Notes under the pieces: model-generated
The model's input: the letters and a program-made list of their open reading frames with translations, nothing else
Told to the model about the DNA's origin: nothing
Databases searched by the model: none
Position numbers and translations under genes: made by a program
In this document: in pieces, positions 34,701 through 41,060 of the stretch
Layout: every line of letters begins with the position of its first letter
Position numbering within the stretch: the first letter of the stretch is position 1
DNA from: Bacteroidota bacterium
GTDB taxonomy: Bacteria > Bacteroidota > Bacteroidia > Bacteroidales > Rikenellaceae
DNA: 48,849 nucleotides
NCBI GenBank assembly: GCA_023443765.1
Contig: JAEZTA010000052.1
Coordinates: 1 to 48,849 of the forward strand
Direction of reading: 5' to 3'

Positions 34701-35060
34701 CTCAGGCTTGTAAAGCACAATGTGGCGTCCCTCGATCTTCGCCAGAATCCCCTGGTCGGCGAGCACGCCGTCGAGCAGTTTCACGACATTCTGTTCCCGT
34801 GCATCGACCGAAACCCGTTTCCGGAGGTCGATTTCGCTCTCCCGGTACCAGAACGAGTAGCCGCTCTGCGTCTTGACCGCCTCGATCACCTCGCGCACGG
34901 TGGCGTCCTTCAGCGTCAACGAAATCACAGGATTCTGCGCGTAAAGAGCCTGCGCACCGACCATGAACCAACACAGCATCAGCAATCCGCTCAGTCGGCA
35001 CAGTGTCCGCCGTCCGAAAAGGTCCCGGAAGGACCTTCTGCTGGTAGAATTTTTACTCAT
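31719..35060 (-). CDS. SusC-like TonB receptor with STN signalling domain (PUL2)
   Basis: This 1113-aa receptor has, in order, a signal region (to about ALYAQ at 42), an STN domain (about 45-120, ISLTLKDATVREVIEAVKTQ, GRHIVLYK), a carboxypeptidase-regulatory-like domain (about 130-205), a plug with DDVVVIGYGVQKKVNLTGS, VLVDGMEYSLS and DASASIYGSKAANGVILI, and a long barrel ending RTINFGFNITF. The STN domain contacts FecR-type anti-sigma factors in the periplasm, consistent with the FecR and ECF sigma genes just upstream. Ligand binding would thus induce its own operon. The substrate is unknown. Confidence 0.96.
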   Translation of the reverse strand: MSKNSTSRRSFRDLFGRRTLCRLSGLLMLCWFMVGAQALYAQNPVISLTLKDATVREVIEAVKTQSGYSFWYRESEIDLRKRVSVDAREQNVVKLLDGVLADQGILAKIEGRHIVLYKPEQGRSGSEYQLTGRVETESGDPIVGANVLVDGTTNGMVTNTKGEFALNVTPGAQLNVSFIGYNPETVAVGNRTRLTVVLKENNQMLDDVVVIGYGVQKKVNLTGSIAVRQMSEIENQPMTHASQALYSMPGVYINQASAKPGSDGATIRIRGVGTMSSSSPMVLVDGMEYSLSELNPGDIETISVLKDASASIYGSKAANGVILITTKQARKGAPVVKLSANFGIQSATYVPDVVTNPIQYMRMRNQAERNEGKLTVTYNDDDILEYEEGMKHDRYIYPASDWYDLCYENGFLQQYNARVSGGTDKISYSLGGGYMNQRGIMVANDDAERFSWDMKINAQVTKRLKVGVSLLGNLRYNTDPIYGVSTTVNVINRALPIFGTQLPDGKWLSTWLSTPGRNNPENPLMELNEGNTRRQYHRILGQINIGYDLPWGIKYNANLGYVKIDHYSKDFKHAMYTYNPKTMERKDFSAYVSAKDWDNNSINYTFYNTLSWGKSFGGNHNLNIMAGTEYKRYDSKNFQAKKRDYFNNQLTALSVGATMDEISGGSSLELLFSYFGRITYDYKEKYLIDVTARYDGSSKFAKGNRWAFFPAVSVGWRIDKENFLQNVRQINVLKLRGSVGEMGNQAIGNYEYLMAVLASKDYNYSFNDVLAGGAAIKDFVDENISWETTRTYNLGLDFEAFDHRLLFSVDLYKKRTEGILRDVKIPAQIGNLNGPKQNIGVVANDGVELNLQWRSTIKNFHYSVGGNFCYNKNIVVDLDGQEYIKTFNIIREGEPIDAWYLYQADGFYNSYEEIANSVTVGSGVKPGYIRYKNLNNDDKIDDNDRAVSGNLTPSITYAFNCSLGWKGIELSAQFQGVADVKTYLSGNLAAPFWNGAGVLKEWATDAWTPENHNSRLPILHTATGAPEMHDYKNTQWLYDASYLRCKQLQLSYTLPKKWISKLGMSQCQVFVNGENLFTISPLKMFDPEIDLSSTNLMQYPSLRTINFGFNITF

Positions 35061-35116
35061 AAGGATTAAAATTTAGGTTGTAGTGAAAAACAGTTAGGTT
35101 GAATCTCTCTTTGTTG

Positions 35117-36064
35117 CTATCGGTTTCTGTAAAGTTCGAAATGGTTTTTGCGGCTCCGGTAGAGGATGCGGCTGTCGGCCGAAATGATGCGCATGATCTC
35201 CTGGATGTTCTCCCCGTCGACGAACTCGCCCGTGAAGCAGATTTTGCGCAGCCGCTCGTCCGCAATCGCGATGTTGACGTTGAACTGCCGTTCGAGGGTC
35301 CGGGCGATCGACGCCAGCGGTTCGGCCCTGAAATAGAGTTTGTCCTCACGCCACGAAAGCACGTGGTCGACATTCACCCGGCGCAGCGACAGCATCCCGG
35401 AGGTCTTTTCGAAAAATCCCTGCTCGCCGGGACGCAGCCGCACGCTCCGCGCCCCGTGGCCGCCGTCCACCAGCAGACTGCCCGTCGCCAGTGTGATCTG
35501 GCAGTAGTCGTCCTCCGAATAGGCATGCACGTTGAAGGTCGTGCCGAGGACCGTCGAGGCTACATCCCCCGTGACGACCACGAACGGTCTGCGGGCGTCG
35601 TGCTCGACCTCGAAATAGGCCTCGCCATCCACCTCCACACGGCGCTGGTCGCCAAACAGGGTCGGATAGACGATGCGCGTGCCGCCGTTGAGCCGCACCC
35701 GCGAACCGTCGGGCAGCACCACGTCGGACTTCACGCCCAGCGGCGTCGAGATGATCACGGGATGAGCTTCGGCGACGATGCGGCTCTCCACCCGGCTCGC
35801 ACCCATGAACCAACTGCCGCAGACCACGCCTGCCATCACGGCCGCAGCCGCGGCATAGCGGACGATCCGCATCCGGATTCCCTCGCGGCGGATACGCGTG
35901 CGGACATCGGCCCACACCGCTTCCCGCATCTCATCGGCCATGGCGTCGACCCCGGGGCCCACCCGGATGCCGTCCAGCAATTCGGACAGCCTGCGGCGGT
36001 CGCCTTCCGAACCTTCGATCATCTCCGCCATCTCCGGCTCCTTTTTCGTATCCTCAATTCGCAT
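35117..36064 (-). CDS. FecR-family anti-sigma factor of PUL2
   Basis: This 315-aa protein has a cytoplasmic N-terminus (about 1-80) that would bind the sigma factor. One membrane helix lies around 88-105 (IVRYAAAAAVMAGVVCGSWF). The periplasmic FecR domain has KSDVVLPDGSRVRLNGGTRI, VEVDGEAYFEVEHDARRPFV and TVLGTTFNVHAYSED. The C-terminal secretin/TonB-like domain (LASIARTLERQFNVNIAI) is DUF4974-like and contacts the STN-bearing SusC. It lies between the sigma gene (with an intervening hairpin at 36105-36143) and susC. Confidence 0.94.
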   Translation of the reverse strand: MRIEDTKKEPEMAEMIEGSEGDRRRLSELLDGIRVGPGVDAMADEMREAVWADVRTRIRREGIRMRIVRYAAAAAVMAGVVCGSWFMGASRVESRIVAEAHPVIISTPLGVKSDVVLPDGSRVRLNGGTRIVYPTLFGDQRRVEVDGEAYFEVEHDARRPFVVVTGDVASTVLGTTFNVHAYSEDDYCQITLATGSLLVDGGHGARSVRLRPGEQGFFEKTSGMLSLRRVNVDHVLSWREDKLYFRAEPLASIARTLERQFNVNIAIADERLRKICFTGEFVDGENIQEIMRIISADSRILYRSRKNHFELYRNR

Positions 36065-36104
36065 GATTTCTCCTTTTTTGTCGTGTATATAGTTATAGAG
36101 TACG

Positions 36105-36143
36105 AAAGCCGCGGTTCCGTTTAAGGGAACCGCGGCTTTTTTT
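36105..36143. terminator. Strong hairpin between PUL2 sigma and anti-sigma genes
   Basis: AAAGCCGCGGTTCC (36105-36118) and GGAACCGCGGCTTT (36126-36139) form a perfect 14-bp stem with a 7-nt loop. The T-run is long on the plus strand (to 36143), but only three T follow on the minus strand, the strand of the operon. It may attenuate readthrough from sigma to fecR or act as an RNA processing or stability element. Confidence 0.75.
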
Positions 36144-36164
36144 CGTATTTTTTCGATCTTATCG

Positions 36165-36788
36165 TCAGAAACGCGACGAGAACAGGAACATGAGCAGCGA
36201 AACCAGCTTCAGGTCGGGATAATGTTTGCGAATCCCCGTCACAATTCGATCGACGGCGATCTTGATCTGGACGCGCACCGTGCTCTCGGAGAGCGACAGC
36301 GCCTCGGCGATCTCGCGCGACGACAGTCCCTCCTGCCGGTTGAGCAGGAACACCGTACGGCAGCGTTCGGGAAGGTCGTTGACCAGACGCCGCACCAGCT
36401 CCTCGACTTCGGATTCTACCAGACGGCTATCGGGAGCATCTCCATCGTGGGGGGGGGAATTGAGGTCGATCACCGCGATGGGAATCTCTTCGAGCGACAG
36501 GCAGCGCCGTTGCGCCTGGCACTCCCTCAGGTAACGGTTCGATTCGTTACGGGCGACGACATAGAGATAGGCTTCGATATTGCTGACCCGCCGCAGCGAG
36601 ACGCGCGACTTCCAGATGGCGACGAAGACATTGCTTACGACTTCGCCGCAGGCCGCTTTGTTGCGCAGGAAATAGTAGGTGAACCGGAAAACGCTCCGGT
36701 AATAGAGATCATAGAAAACCCGGAAAGCGTAATCGTCGTTCTCGCTTACGGAAACAAGCAAATCTTCCAACTTCTCTTTCTTCTCCAC
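36165..36788 (-). CDS. ECF-type RNA polymerase sigma factor (PUL2)
   Basis: This 207-aa sigma-70 family protein has region 2 at about 20-90 (YDLYYRSVFRFTYYFLRN, VVSNVFVAIWKSR) and region 4 at about 130-190 (LPERCRTVFLLNRQEGLSSR, IAEALSLSESTVRVQI as HTH). A linker (about 100-125) joins them and contains a run of nine C (plus-strand G9 at 36449-36457), coding around Ser111-Pro-Pro-His. A one-base slip there would remove region 4. A -7 box lies 28 nt upstream. The gene heads the sigma, FecR, SusC, SusD operon and should direct its transcription when the receptor is occupied. Confidence 0.94.
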   Translation of the reverse strand: MEKKEKLEDLLVSVSENDDYAFRVFYDLYYRSVFRFTYYFLRNKAACGEVVSNVFVAIWKSRVSLRRVSNIEAYLYVVARNESNRYLRECQAQRRCLSLEEIPIAVIDLNSPPHDGDAPDSRLVESEVEELVRRLVNDLPERCRTVFLLNRQEGLSSREIAEALSLSESTVRVQIKIAVDRIVTGIRKHYPDLKLVSLLMFLFSSRF

Positions 36789-36815
36789 GTCCTCGGGGTT
36801 CAGGCTTTCCTTTTA

Positions 36816-36823
36816 CAAAAATA
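36816..36823 (-). promoter_or_regulatory. -7 box of the PUL2 sigma gene
   Basis: The minus strand reads TATTTTTG, a perfect TAnnTTTG. Nineteen nt upstream is ATTG (36843-36846), one base off TTTG. Confidence 0.6.
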
Positions 36824-36906
36824 GGAAACTTTTTCAGAACCGCAATACACAACTTTGTTAAAATCCTGCGACCGCGTACAACATGCGGCCCGGCCCCGCA
36901 TCCGCA

Positions 36907-36947
36907 AAAAGACCGGAGTCGCTCAGCCTGAGCGGCCCCGGTCTTTT
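36907..36947 (-). terminator. Terminator of the acyl-CoA ligase operon
   Basis: AAAAGACCGG pairs with CCGGTCTTTT, with an inner GCTCA/TGAGC stem. The minus-strand tail is TTTTTG. It lies just after the ligase stop codon. Confidence 0.87.
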
Positions 36948-36973
36948 CAGCCGGCCGGTTTTCGACCGGAATA

Positions 36974-38632
36974 TTACTTCGCTTCGTCGCTGTTGCGAAT
37001 CTCCTTGCGACGGATTTTGCCGCTGATGGTCTTGGGCAGCGAATCCACGAACTCGATCACGCGCGGATATTTATAAGGAGCCGTGATGCGCTTCACATGG
37101 TCCTGCAACTCCTTGATCAGGGCATCCCCGATCCGCTCACGATAAGCCGCAGCCAGCACGATCGTCGCTTTCACGACCTGCCCGCGAATTTCGTCGGGCA
37201 CACCCGTAATGGCGCACTCCACAACAGCGGGATGGGTCATCAGGGCGCTCTCCACCTCGAACGGCCCGATGCGGTAGCCCGAACTCTTGATCACGTCGTC
37301 GGCCCGGCCCACAAACCAGTAATAGCCGTCCTCGTCGCGCCAGGCCACGTCGCCCGTGTAGTAAACGCCGTCGTGCCACACCTCGTGCGTCAACTCTTCG
37401 TTCAGGTAGTAACCCTTAAAAAGCCCGAGGGGCTTGCCCCCGTCGGTACGGATCACGATCTGCCCCTGCTCACCGTCCTCGGCCGAACGGCCGTCGGGCG
37501 TCAGGAGGTCGATCCGGTACTGGGGATTGGGCACGCCCATGCTTCCGGGTTTGGACTCCATCCAGGGGAACGTGGCAAGCGTCAGCGTCGTCTCCGTCTG
37601 CCCGAAACCCTCCATCAGGCGAATGCCCGTCAACTCCCGGAACGCATCATACACCGCGCCGTTCAGCGCTTCGCCTGCCGTCGTGCAGTACTCCAGCGAC
37701 GAAAGGTCGTATTTGCTCATGTCCTCGCGGATCAGGAAGCGGTAGACCGTGGGAGGCGCACACAGCGACGTGATACGGTACTGCTCGATCTTGCGCAGCA
37801 TATCCGCAGGGGTGAACTTCTCGTGGTCGTACACAAAAATATTGGCCCCCGCCAGCCACTGCCCGTAGAGCTTGCCCCATGCGGCCTTGGCCCAACCCGT
37901 GTCGGCAATCGTCAGGTGCAGGCTGTCGTCGTGGAGCTTGTGCCACAGGAGGCCCGTGGTGATGTGCCCCAGCGGATAGGTAAAATCGTGGGCGACCATC
38001 TTCGGTTCGCCGGTCGTCCCCGAGGTGAAATACATCATCATGATGTCGTCGTTGGTATTCACATGCTCCGGGCGCACGAAAGGCGCCGCCCCCGCGATGC
38101 CGGCATGGAAGTCGAGGAACCCTTCGGGAACCTCGGGACCCACGCTTATCAGCAGCTTGGTCGTGGGGCTTTCGGGCATGGCCGCCGCGATGTGGTCGGT
38201 AATCACCGACTCGCCCGCCGCGACGATCGCCTTGATCCCGGCCATGTTGCAGCGGTAGACGACATCCTTTTTCGTCAGCAGGTGCGTCGCGGGAATCACA
38301 ACCGCCCCCAGCTTGTGCAGCGCCAGGATCGAGAACCAGAATTCGTAGCGGCGCTTTAAGATCAGCATCACCACGTCGCCCTTCCCGATGCCGAGGCTCT
38401 GGAAATAAGAGGCCGTTCGATCGCTTTCGCGCTTGATGTCCGCAAAGGTGAACTGCGCTTCGTCGCCCTGGTCATTGGTCCACAACAGCGCCTTCTTGTC
38501 GGGCTGCTCGGCGGCATAGACATCCACCACGTCGTAACCGAAATTGAAATTCTCCGGAACCCGGATGTGCAGGTTTTTCCGGTAATCCTCCTGCGAGGAG
38601 AATGTAGTCTGGGATAAGAATCGTTCTACCAT
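36974..38632 (-). CDS. AMP-forming acyl-CoA synthetase
   Basis: This 552-aa member of the ANL adenylating superfamily forms an acyl-AMP and then acyl-CoA. Visible core motifs are A3 YFTSGTTGEPKM (about 195-206), A5 MEGFGQTETTL, A7 YYTGDVAWRDEDGYYWFVGR, A8 IKSSGYRIGPFEVE and the A10 lysine in LPKTISGKIRRKE near the C-terminus. The N-terminal region and GWAKAAWGKLYGQWLAGANIF resemble medium-chain acyl-CoA/acetyl-CoA-like synthetases. The acyl substrate cannot be read from sequence. It is encoded 3 nt after an XRE-cupin regulator and probably controlled by it. Confidence 0.92.
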   Translation of the reverse strand: MVERFLSQTTFSSQEDYRKNLHIRVPENFNFGYDVVDVYAAEQPDKKALLWTNDQGDEAQFTFADIKRESDRTASYFQSLGIGKGDVVMLILKRRYEFWFSILALHKLGAVVIPATHLLTKKDVVYRCNMAGIKAIVAAGESVITDHIAAAMPESPTTKLLISVGPEVPEGFLDFHAGIAGAAPFVRPEHVNTNDDIMMMYFTSGTTGEPKMVAHDFTYPLGHITTGLLWHKLHDDSLHLTIADTGWAKAAWGKLYGQWLAGANIFVYDHEKFTPADMLRKIEQYRITSLCAPPTVYRFLIREDMSKYDLSSLEYCTTAGEALNGAVYDAFRELTGIRLMEGFGQTETTLTLATFPWMESKPGSMGVPNPQYRIDLLTPDGRSAEDGEQGQIVIRTDGGKPLGLFKGYYLNEELTHEVWHDGVYYTGDVAWRDEDGYYWFVGRADDVIKSSGYRIGPFEVESALMTHPAVVECAITGVPDEIRGQVVKATIVLAAAYRERIGDALIKELQDHVKRITAPYKYPRVIEFVDSLPKTISGKIRRKEIRNSDEAK

Positions 38633-38635
38633 ACC

Positions 38636-39190
38636 TTACATTATTATGGCCAGAAACCGGACCGTTTTCCCGTCGAGCGCTTTCATTCCGTGCGGCTGGC
38701 TCGAATCGAAATAGAGGCTGTCGCCCGTTTCCAGCACGATCTCCTTGCCGTTCAGCCCGATCAGCAGGCGGCCTTCCAGCACGTAGTTCATCTCCTGCCC
38801 GGCATGGCTGTTCAGGTGCATCGGGGCATCGTCCGGAGCCGGTTCCACGGTCACGATGAAGGGGTCGATCTTCCGGTCGCGGAATCCCGCCGCCAGCGCC
38901 TCGTATTTATAGGCTTTCTGCCGTTCGACCGATATGCCCTTTCCCGCGCGGGTAATGAAATAAGCATTCATCTTGGGCTCTTCGCCAAACATCAGCACAT
39001 CGAGGCTGATCCCGTAATGGCGGGAGATGGTCTGCAACACGTTCACCGAGAAATCGGTCCTGCCGCTCTCCATCGCCCTGTACTGCTCGACCGGAAGGTT
39101 GCAACTTTCGGCAACTTCCTGCTCCGTCAGTTCGAGCGCTTCGCGCAGCCCGCGCAAACGGGTCGCGATCGACTGAATAGGGTCACACAT
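38636..39190 (-). CDS. XRE-family regulator with C-terminal cupin
   Basis: This 184-aa protein has an N-terminal helix-turn-helix of the Cro/CI type (about 8-65, LRGLREALELTEQEVAESC, RAMESGRTDFSVNVL) and a C-terminal cupin (about 105-180, NSHAGQEMNYVLEGRLLIGL, GDSLYFDSSQPHGMKA). Such HTH-cupin proteins bind small ligands and often repress or activate the neighbouring gene. It is the first gene of a two-gene operon with the acyl-CoA ligase, so acyl metabolites are candidate effectors (inference). A possible -7 box, TATATTTA, lies on the minus strand at 39309-39316. Confidence 0.92.
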   Translation of the reverse strand: MCDPIQSIATRLRGLREALELTEQEVAESCNLPVEQYRAMESGRTDFSVNVLQTISRHYGISLDVLMFGEEPKMNAYFITRAGKGISVERQKAYKYEALAAGFRDRKIDPFIVTVEPAPDDAPMHLNSHAGQEMNYVLEGRLLIGLNGKEIVLETGDSLYFDSSQPHGMKALDGKTVRFLAIIM

Positions 39191-39412
39191 TCTATTTTCG
39201 TTTTAAATGAAAGGTCCGCACACACGCCCCGGACGACAAGTAACAATCCGAAAGGCCAGCCGGACGGCTCCGGCACACTGCACGGGCCGTTTTCCTGTAA
39301 GTAGGCCGTAAATATACTAAAAACTCTTAAAAACTGCAATTTCATTTCATATTTCACCTTTCCGCACGGGGAATATTCCGATGCTTCCGCTTTTCTTTTC
39401 GCCGTTTTGGTG

Positions 39413-39420
39413 TATATTTG
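39413..39420 (+). promoter_or_regulatory. -7 box abutting the start codon of the 39426 gene
   Basis: TATATTTG is a perfect TAnnTTTG, only 5 nt before the ATG at 39426. The region 18 nt upstream is TTTT. If used, the transcript would start at or within a few bases of the ATG (leaderless). Confidence 0.5.
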
Positions 39421-39425
39421 CAACG

Positions 39426-39947
39426 ATGAAACGACTGACCTGCCTACTCCTGCTGCTGGCCGCCTCGTGCAGCCGCAGCGCCCTGCCGCCCGACGTTGCC
39501 GAGCAGCAGCCCAAATCCGAAACCCCGGTCGACGAAGCGACCTACACCAAAATCTTCCTGGCCGGAACGATCGACATGGGCAACAGCGTCGACTGGCAGG
39601 CCGAAACGATCCGGCGGTTCCGCGCGCGGAACGACGGGCGCTACCTGTTCTTCAACCCGCGGCGCGCCGCCGGGCTGGACGGCACGACCGAAGACATGCA
39701 CTACCAGATACGCTGGGAACTGGAACACCTCGAAAAAGCCGACCTGATCGTGATGAACATCCTTGGGACGAGCAAATCGCCCATCACGCTGCTCGAAATG
39801 GGCATCCACATCCGTTCGGGCAAACTACACGTTGCCTGTGAACCAACCTTTTACCGCTACGATAACGTAAAGGTCACCTGCGAACAATACGGCGTTCCGC
39901 TCTACTCTTCGCTCGACGAACTGCTCGCCGACCTGTTCGCCGAATAA
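39426..39947 (+). CDS. Lipoprotein with nucleoside 2-deoxyribosyltransferase-like fold
   Basis: I choose ATG 39426 because it gives a clear lipoprotein signal (MKRLTCLLLLLAASC, Cys15). The 173-aa product then reads as a nucleoside 2-deoxyribosyltransferase-like Rossmannoid domain: FLAGTIDMGNSVDWQAETI (the GSI-like nucleotide loop), YLFFNPRR, MHYQIRWELEHLEKADLIVM (helix with the putative catalytic Glu) and ITLLEMGIHIRSGKLHVAC. Family members are normally cytoplasmic, acting on nucleosides or nucleotide derivatives, so export as a lipoprotein would be odd. An N-terminal membrane segment used for other purposes, or a later start, is possible but no in-frame Met exists before the domain. It lies directly upstream of the his promoter. 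Confidence 0.78.
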   Translation: MKRLTCLLLLLAASCSRSALPPDVAEQQPKSETPVDEATYTKIFLAGTIDMGNSVDWQAETIRRFRARNDGRYLFFNPRRAAGLDGTTEDMHYQIRWELEHLEKADLIVMNILGTSKSPITLLEMGIHIRSGKLHVACEPTFYRYDNVKVTCEQYGVPLYSSLDELLADLFAE

Positions 39948-39964
39948 AAATTTCCGGCCCGGAT

Positions 39965-39995
39965 TTTGTTTTTTCAAACAGAAACCCTATATTTG
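39965..39995 (+). promoter_or_regulatory. Promoter of the histidine operon
   Basis: TTTG (39965-39968), a 19-nt spacer and TATATTTG (39988-39995) are an exact Bacteroidota housekeeping promoter. Transcription should start near 40000-40003, about 12 nt before the leader peptide ATG. Confidence 0.88.
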
Positions 39996-40013
39996 TCCCC
40001 AACGAAAGTACAA

Positions 40014-40067
40014 ATGACGAATTTCAACCATATCCATCATCACCATCACCACTTTACCAAGGGGTAG
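40014..40067 (+). CDS. hisL: Histidine operon leader peptide
   Basis: This 17-codon ORF reads MTNFNHIHHHHHHFTKG and stops at TAG 40065-40067. Seven of its codons are His (six consecutive, codons 8-13, plus codon 6). It lies between a strong promoter and an intrinsic terminator ahead of hisG. This is the classic layout of a ribosome-stalling leader: shortage of charged His-tRNA would halt the ribosome on the His run. It is too short to appear in usual gene calls. The name hisL is by analogy with enterobacteria, not homology. Confidence 0.93.
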   Translation: MTNFNHIHHHHHHFTKG

Positions 40068-40114
40068 GTCGATTATGTATATGTAAACGAATATTTATAC
40101 ATGAAGCTCACCCC
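40061..40114 (+). promoter_or_regulatory. Proposed his antiterminator
   Basis: GGGGT (40061-40065) pairs perfectly with ACCCC (40110-40114), extended by G67-U108 and G68-C107 after one mismatch. This encloses a nested hairpin, TTATGTATA (40073-40081) with TATACATGA (40096-40104). The 3' side overlaps the 5' arm of the terminator at 40106, so the two structures exclude each other. The 5' side contains the leader stop codon, so a ribosome that reaches it would block antitermination. The pairing was found by eye. Confidence 0.72.
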
Positions 40115-40132
40115 CTGCGGGTGGGCTTTTTT
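40106..40132 (+). terminator. his attenuator terminator
   Basis: GCTCACCC (40106-40113) and GGGTGGGC (40119-40126) form an 8-bp stem (one T-G wobble) with a 5-nt loop, followed by TTTTTT. It ends 60 nt before the hisG start codon and 65 nt after the leader peptide stop. Confidence 0.92.
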
Positions 40133-40192
40133 ATGTGCCGTGCCGCGGGTGGGTGTCCTAAAAACAGAAAAACTATCAAACACACACCGAAT

Positions 40193-41044
40193 ATGCTGAG
40201 AATTGCCATCCAGGCCAAGGGCCGACTGAACGAACAGAGCATCGACCTGCTTTCCGAAGCAGGCATCCGCGTTGCCGAAAGCAAGCGCAAACTTATCTCC
40301 CGCGCGGAAGGGTTTCCGCTGGAAGTCCTCTACCTGCGCGACGACGACATCCCGCAGGCCGTGGCCATGGGCGTCGCCGACGTGGGCATCGTGGGACTGA
40401 ACGAGGTTTCCGAAAAGGGCTTCCCCGTCGAGCAGGTCATGGACCTCGGGTTCGGCGGCTGCCGCCTCTCGCTGGCCGTCCCCAAAACGACTGCTTACGA
40501 CGGTCCCGGCTTCTTCCGCGGCAAACGCGTCGCCACCTCCTACCCCAACATCCTCGCCCGCTACTTCGCCGAACAGGGCATTGAGGCCGAAATCCACACC
40601 ATCGAAGGCTCCGTGGAGATCGCCCCGGCCGTGGGCATGGCCGACGGCATTTTCGACATCGTCTCCTCGGGCGGCACGCTCATTTCGAACGGACTGGTCG
40701 AGGTCGAGAAGGTTCTCTTCTCCGAGGCGGTGCTCATCGCCAACCCCGAACTCGACAGCGACAAACGCCGCGAGATGGAGCAGCTCACCTTCCGTTTCAA
40801 CTCGATCCTCGACAGCCGCGGCATGAAATACGTGCTGATGAACCTCCCGAAGGAGCGGCTCGACGACGCCATCCAGATACTTCCCGGCATGCGCAGCCCG
40901 ACCGTGCTGCCGCTGGCGCAGGAGGGCTGGTGCTCGATCCACGCCGTCATCTCCCAGGAACAGCTCTGGGAGCGCATCGAACGCCTCAAGGCGATCGGCG
41001 CCGAAGGCATCCTGATCCTGGCACTCGAAAATATGATCCGCTAA
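40193..41044 (+). CDS. hisG: ATP phosphoribosyltransferase, long form
   Basis: HisG catalyses the first committed step of histidine synthesis, joining ATP and PRPP to phosphoribosyl-ATP. I start at ATG 40193 (MLRIAIQAKGRLNEQ), the normal HisG start; upstream in-frame codons run into the attenuator. The 283-aa length and the C-terminal ACT-like segment (SPTVLPLAQEGWCSIHAV to the end) mark the long, self-sufficient HisG with a His feedback-binding domain. That is consistent with no hisZ being present. The PRPP loop lies in EIAPAVGMADGIFDIVSSGGTL. It is the first structural gene after the attenuator. Confidence 0.97.
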   Translation: MLRIAIQAKGRLNEQSIDLLSEAGIRVAESKRKLISRAEGFPLEVLYLRDDDIPQAVAMGVADVGIVGLNEVSEKGFPVEQVMDLGFGGCRLSLAVPKTTAYDGPGFFRGKRVATSYPNILARYFAEQGIEAEIHTIEGSVEIAPAVGMADGIFDIVSSGGTLISNGLVEVEKVLFSEAVLIANPELDSDKRREMEQLTFRFNSILDSRGMKYVLMNLPKERLDDAIQILPGMRSPTVLPLAQEGWCSIHAVISQEQLWERIERLKAIGAEGILILALENMIR

Positions 41045-41060
41045 AACCCCGGAACCCGCT

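Noticed and set aside
29136..35069. A 1977-codon open frame on the plus strand
   Set aside because: It is antisense to the PUL2 susD and susC genes plus neighbours, which have clear family signatures. Its translation is low-complexity His/Arg/Val/Asp-rich, and it arises from high GC and codon bias.
40073..40104. Hairpin in the his leader taken as a riboswitch
   Set aside because: It is a simple AT-rich stem that nests within the proposed antiterminator; the His-codon run explains regulation without a ligand-binding aptamer.
40121..40192. An earlier in-frame start for hisG
   Set aside because: It would begin inside the attenuator terminator, and the extra residues do not resemble HisG; the ATG at 40193 gives the family N-terminus.
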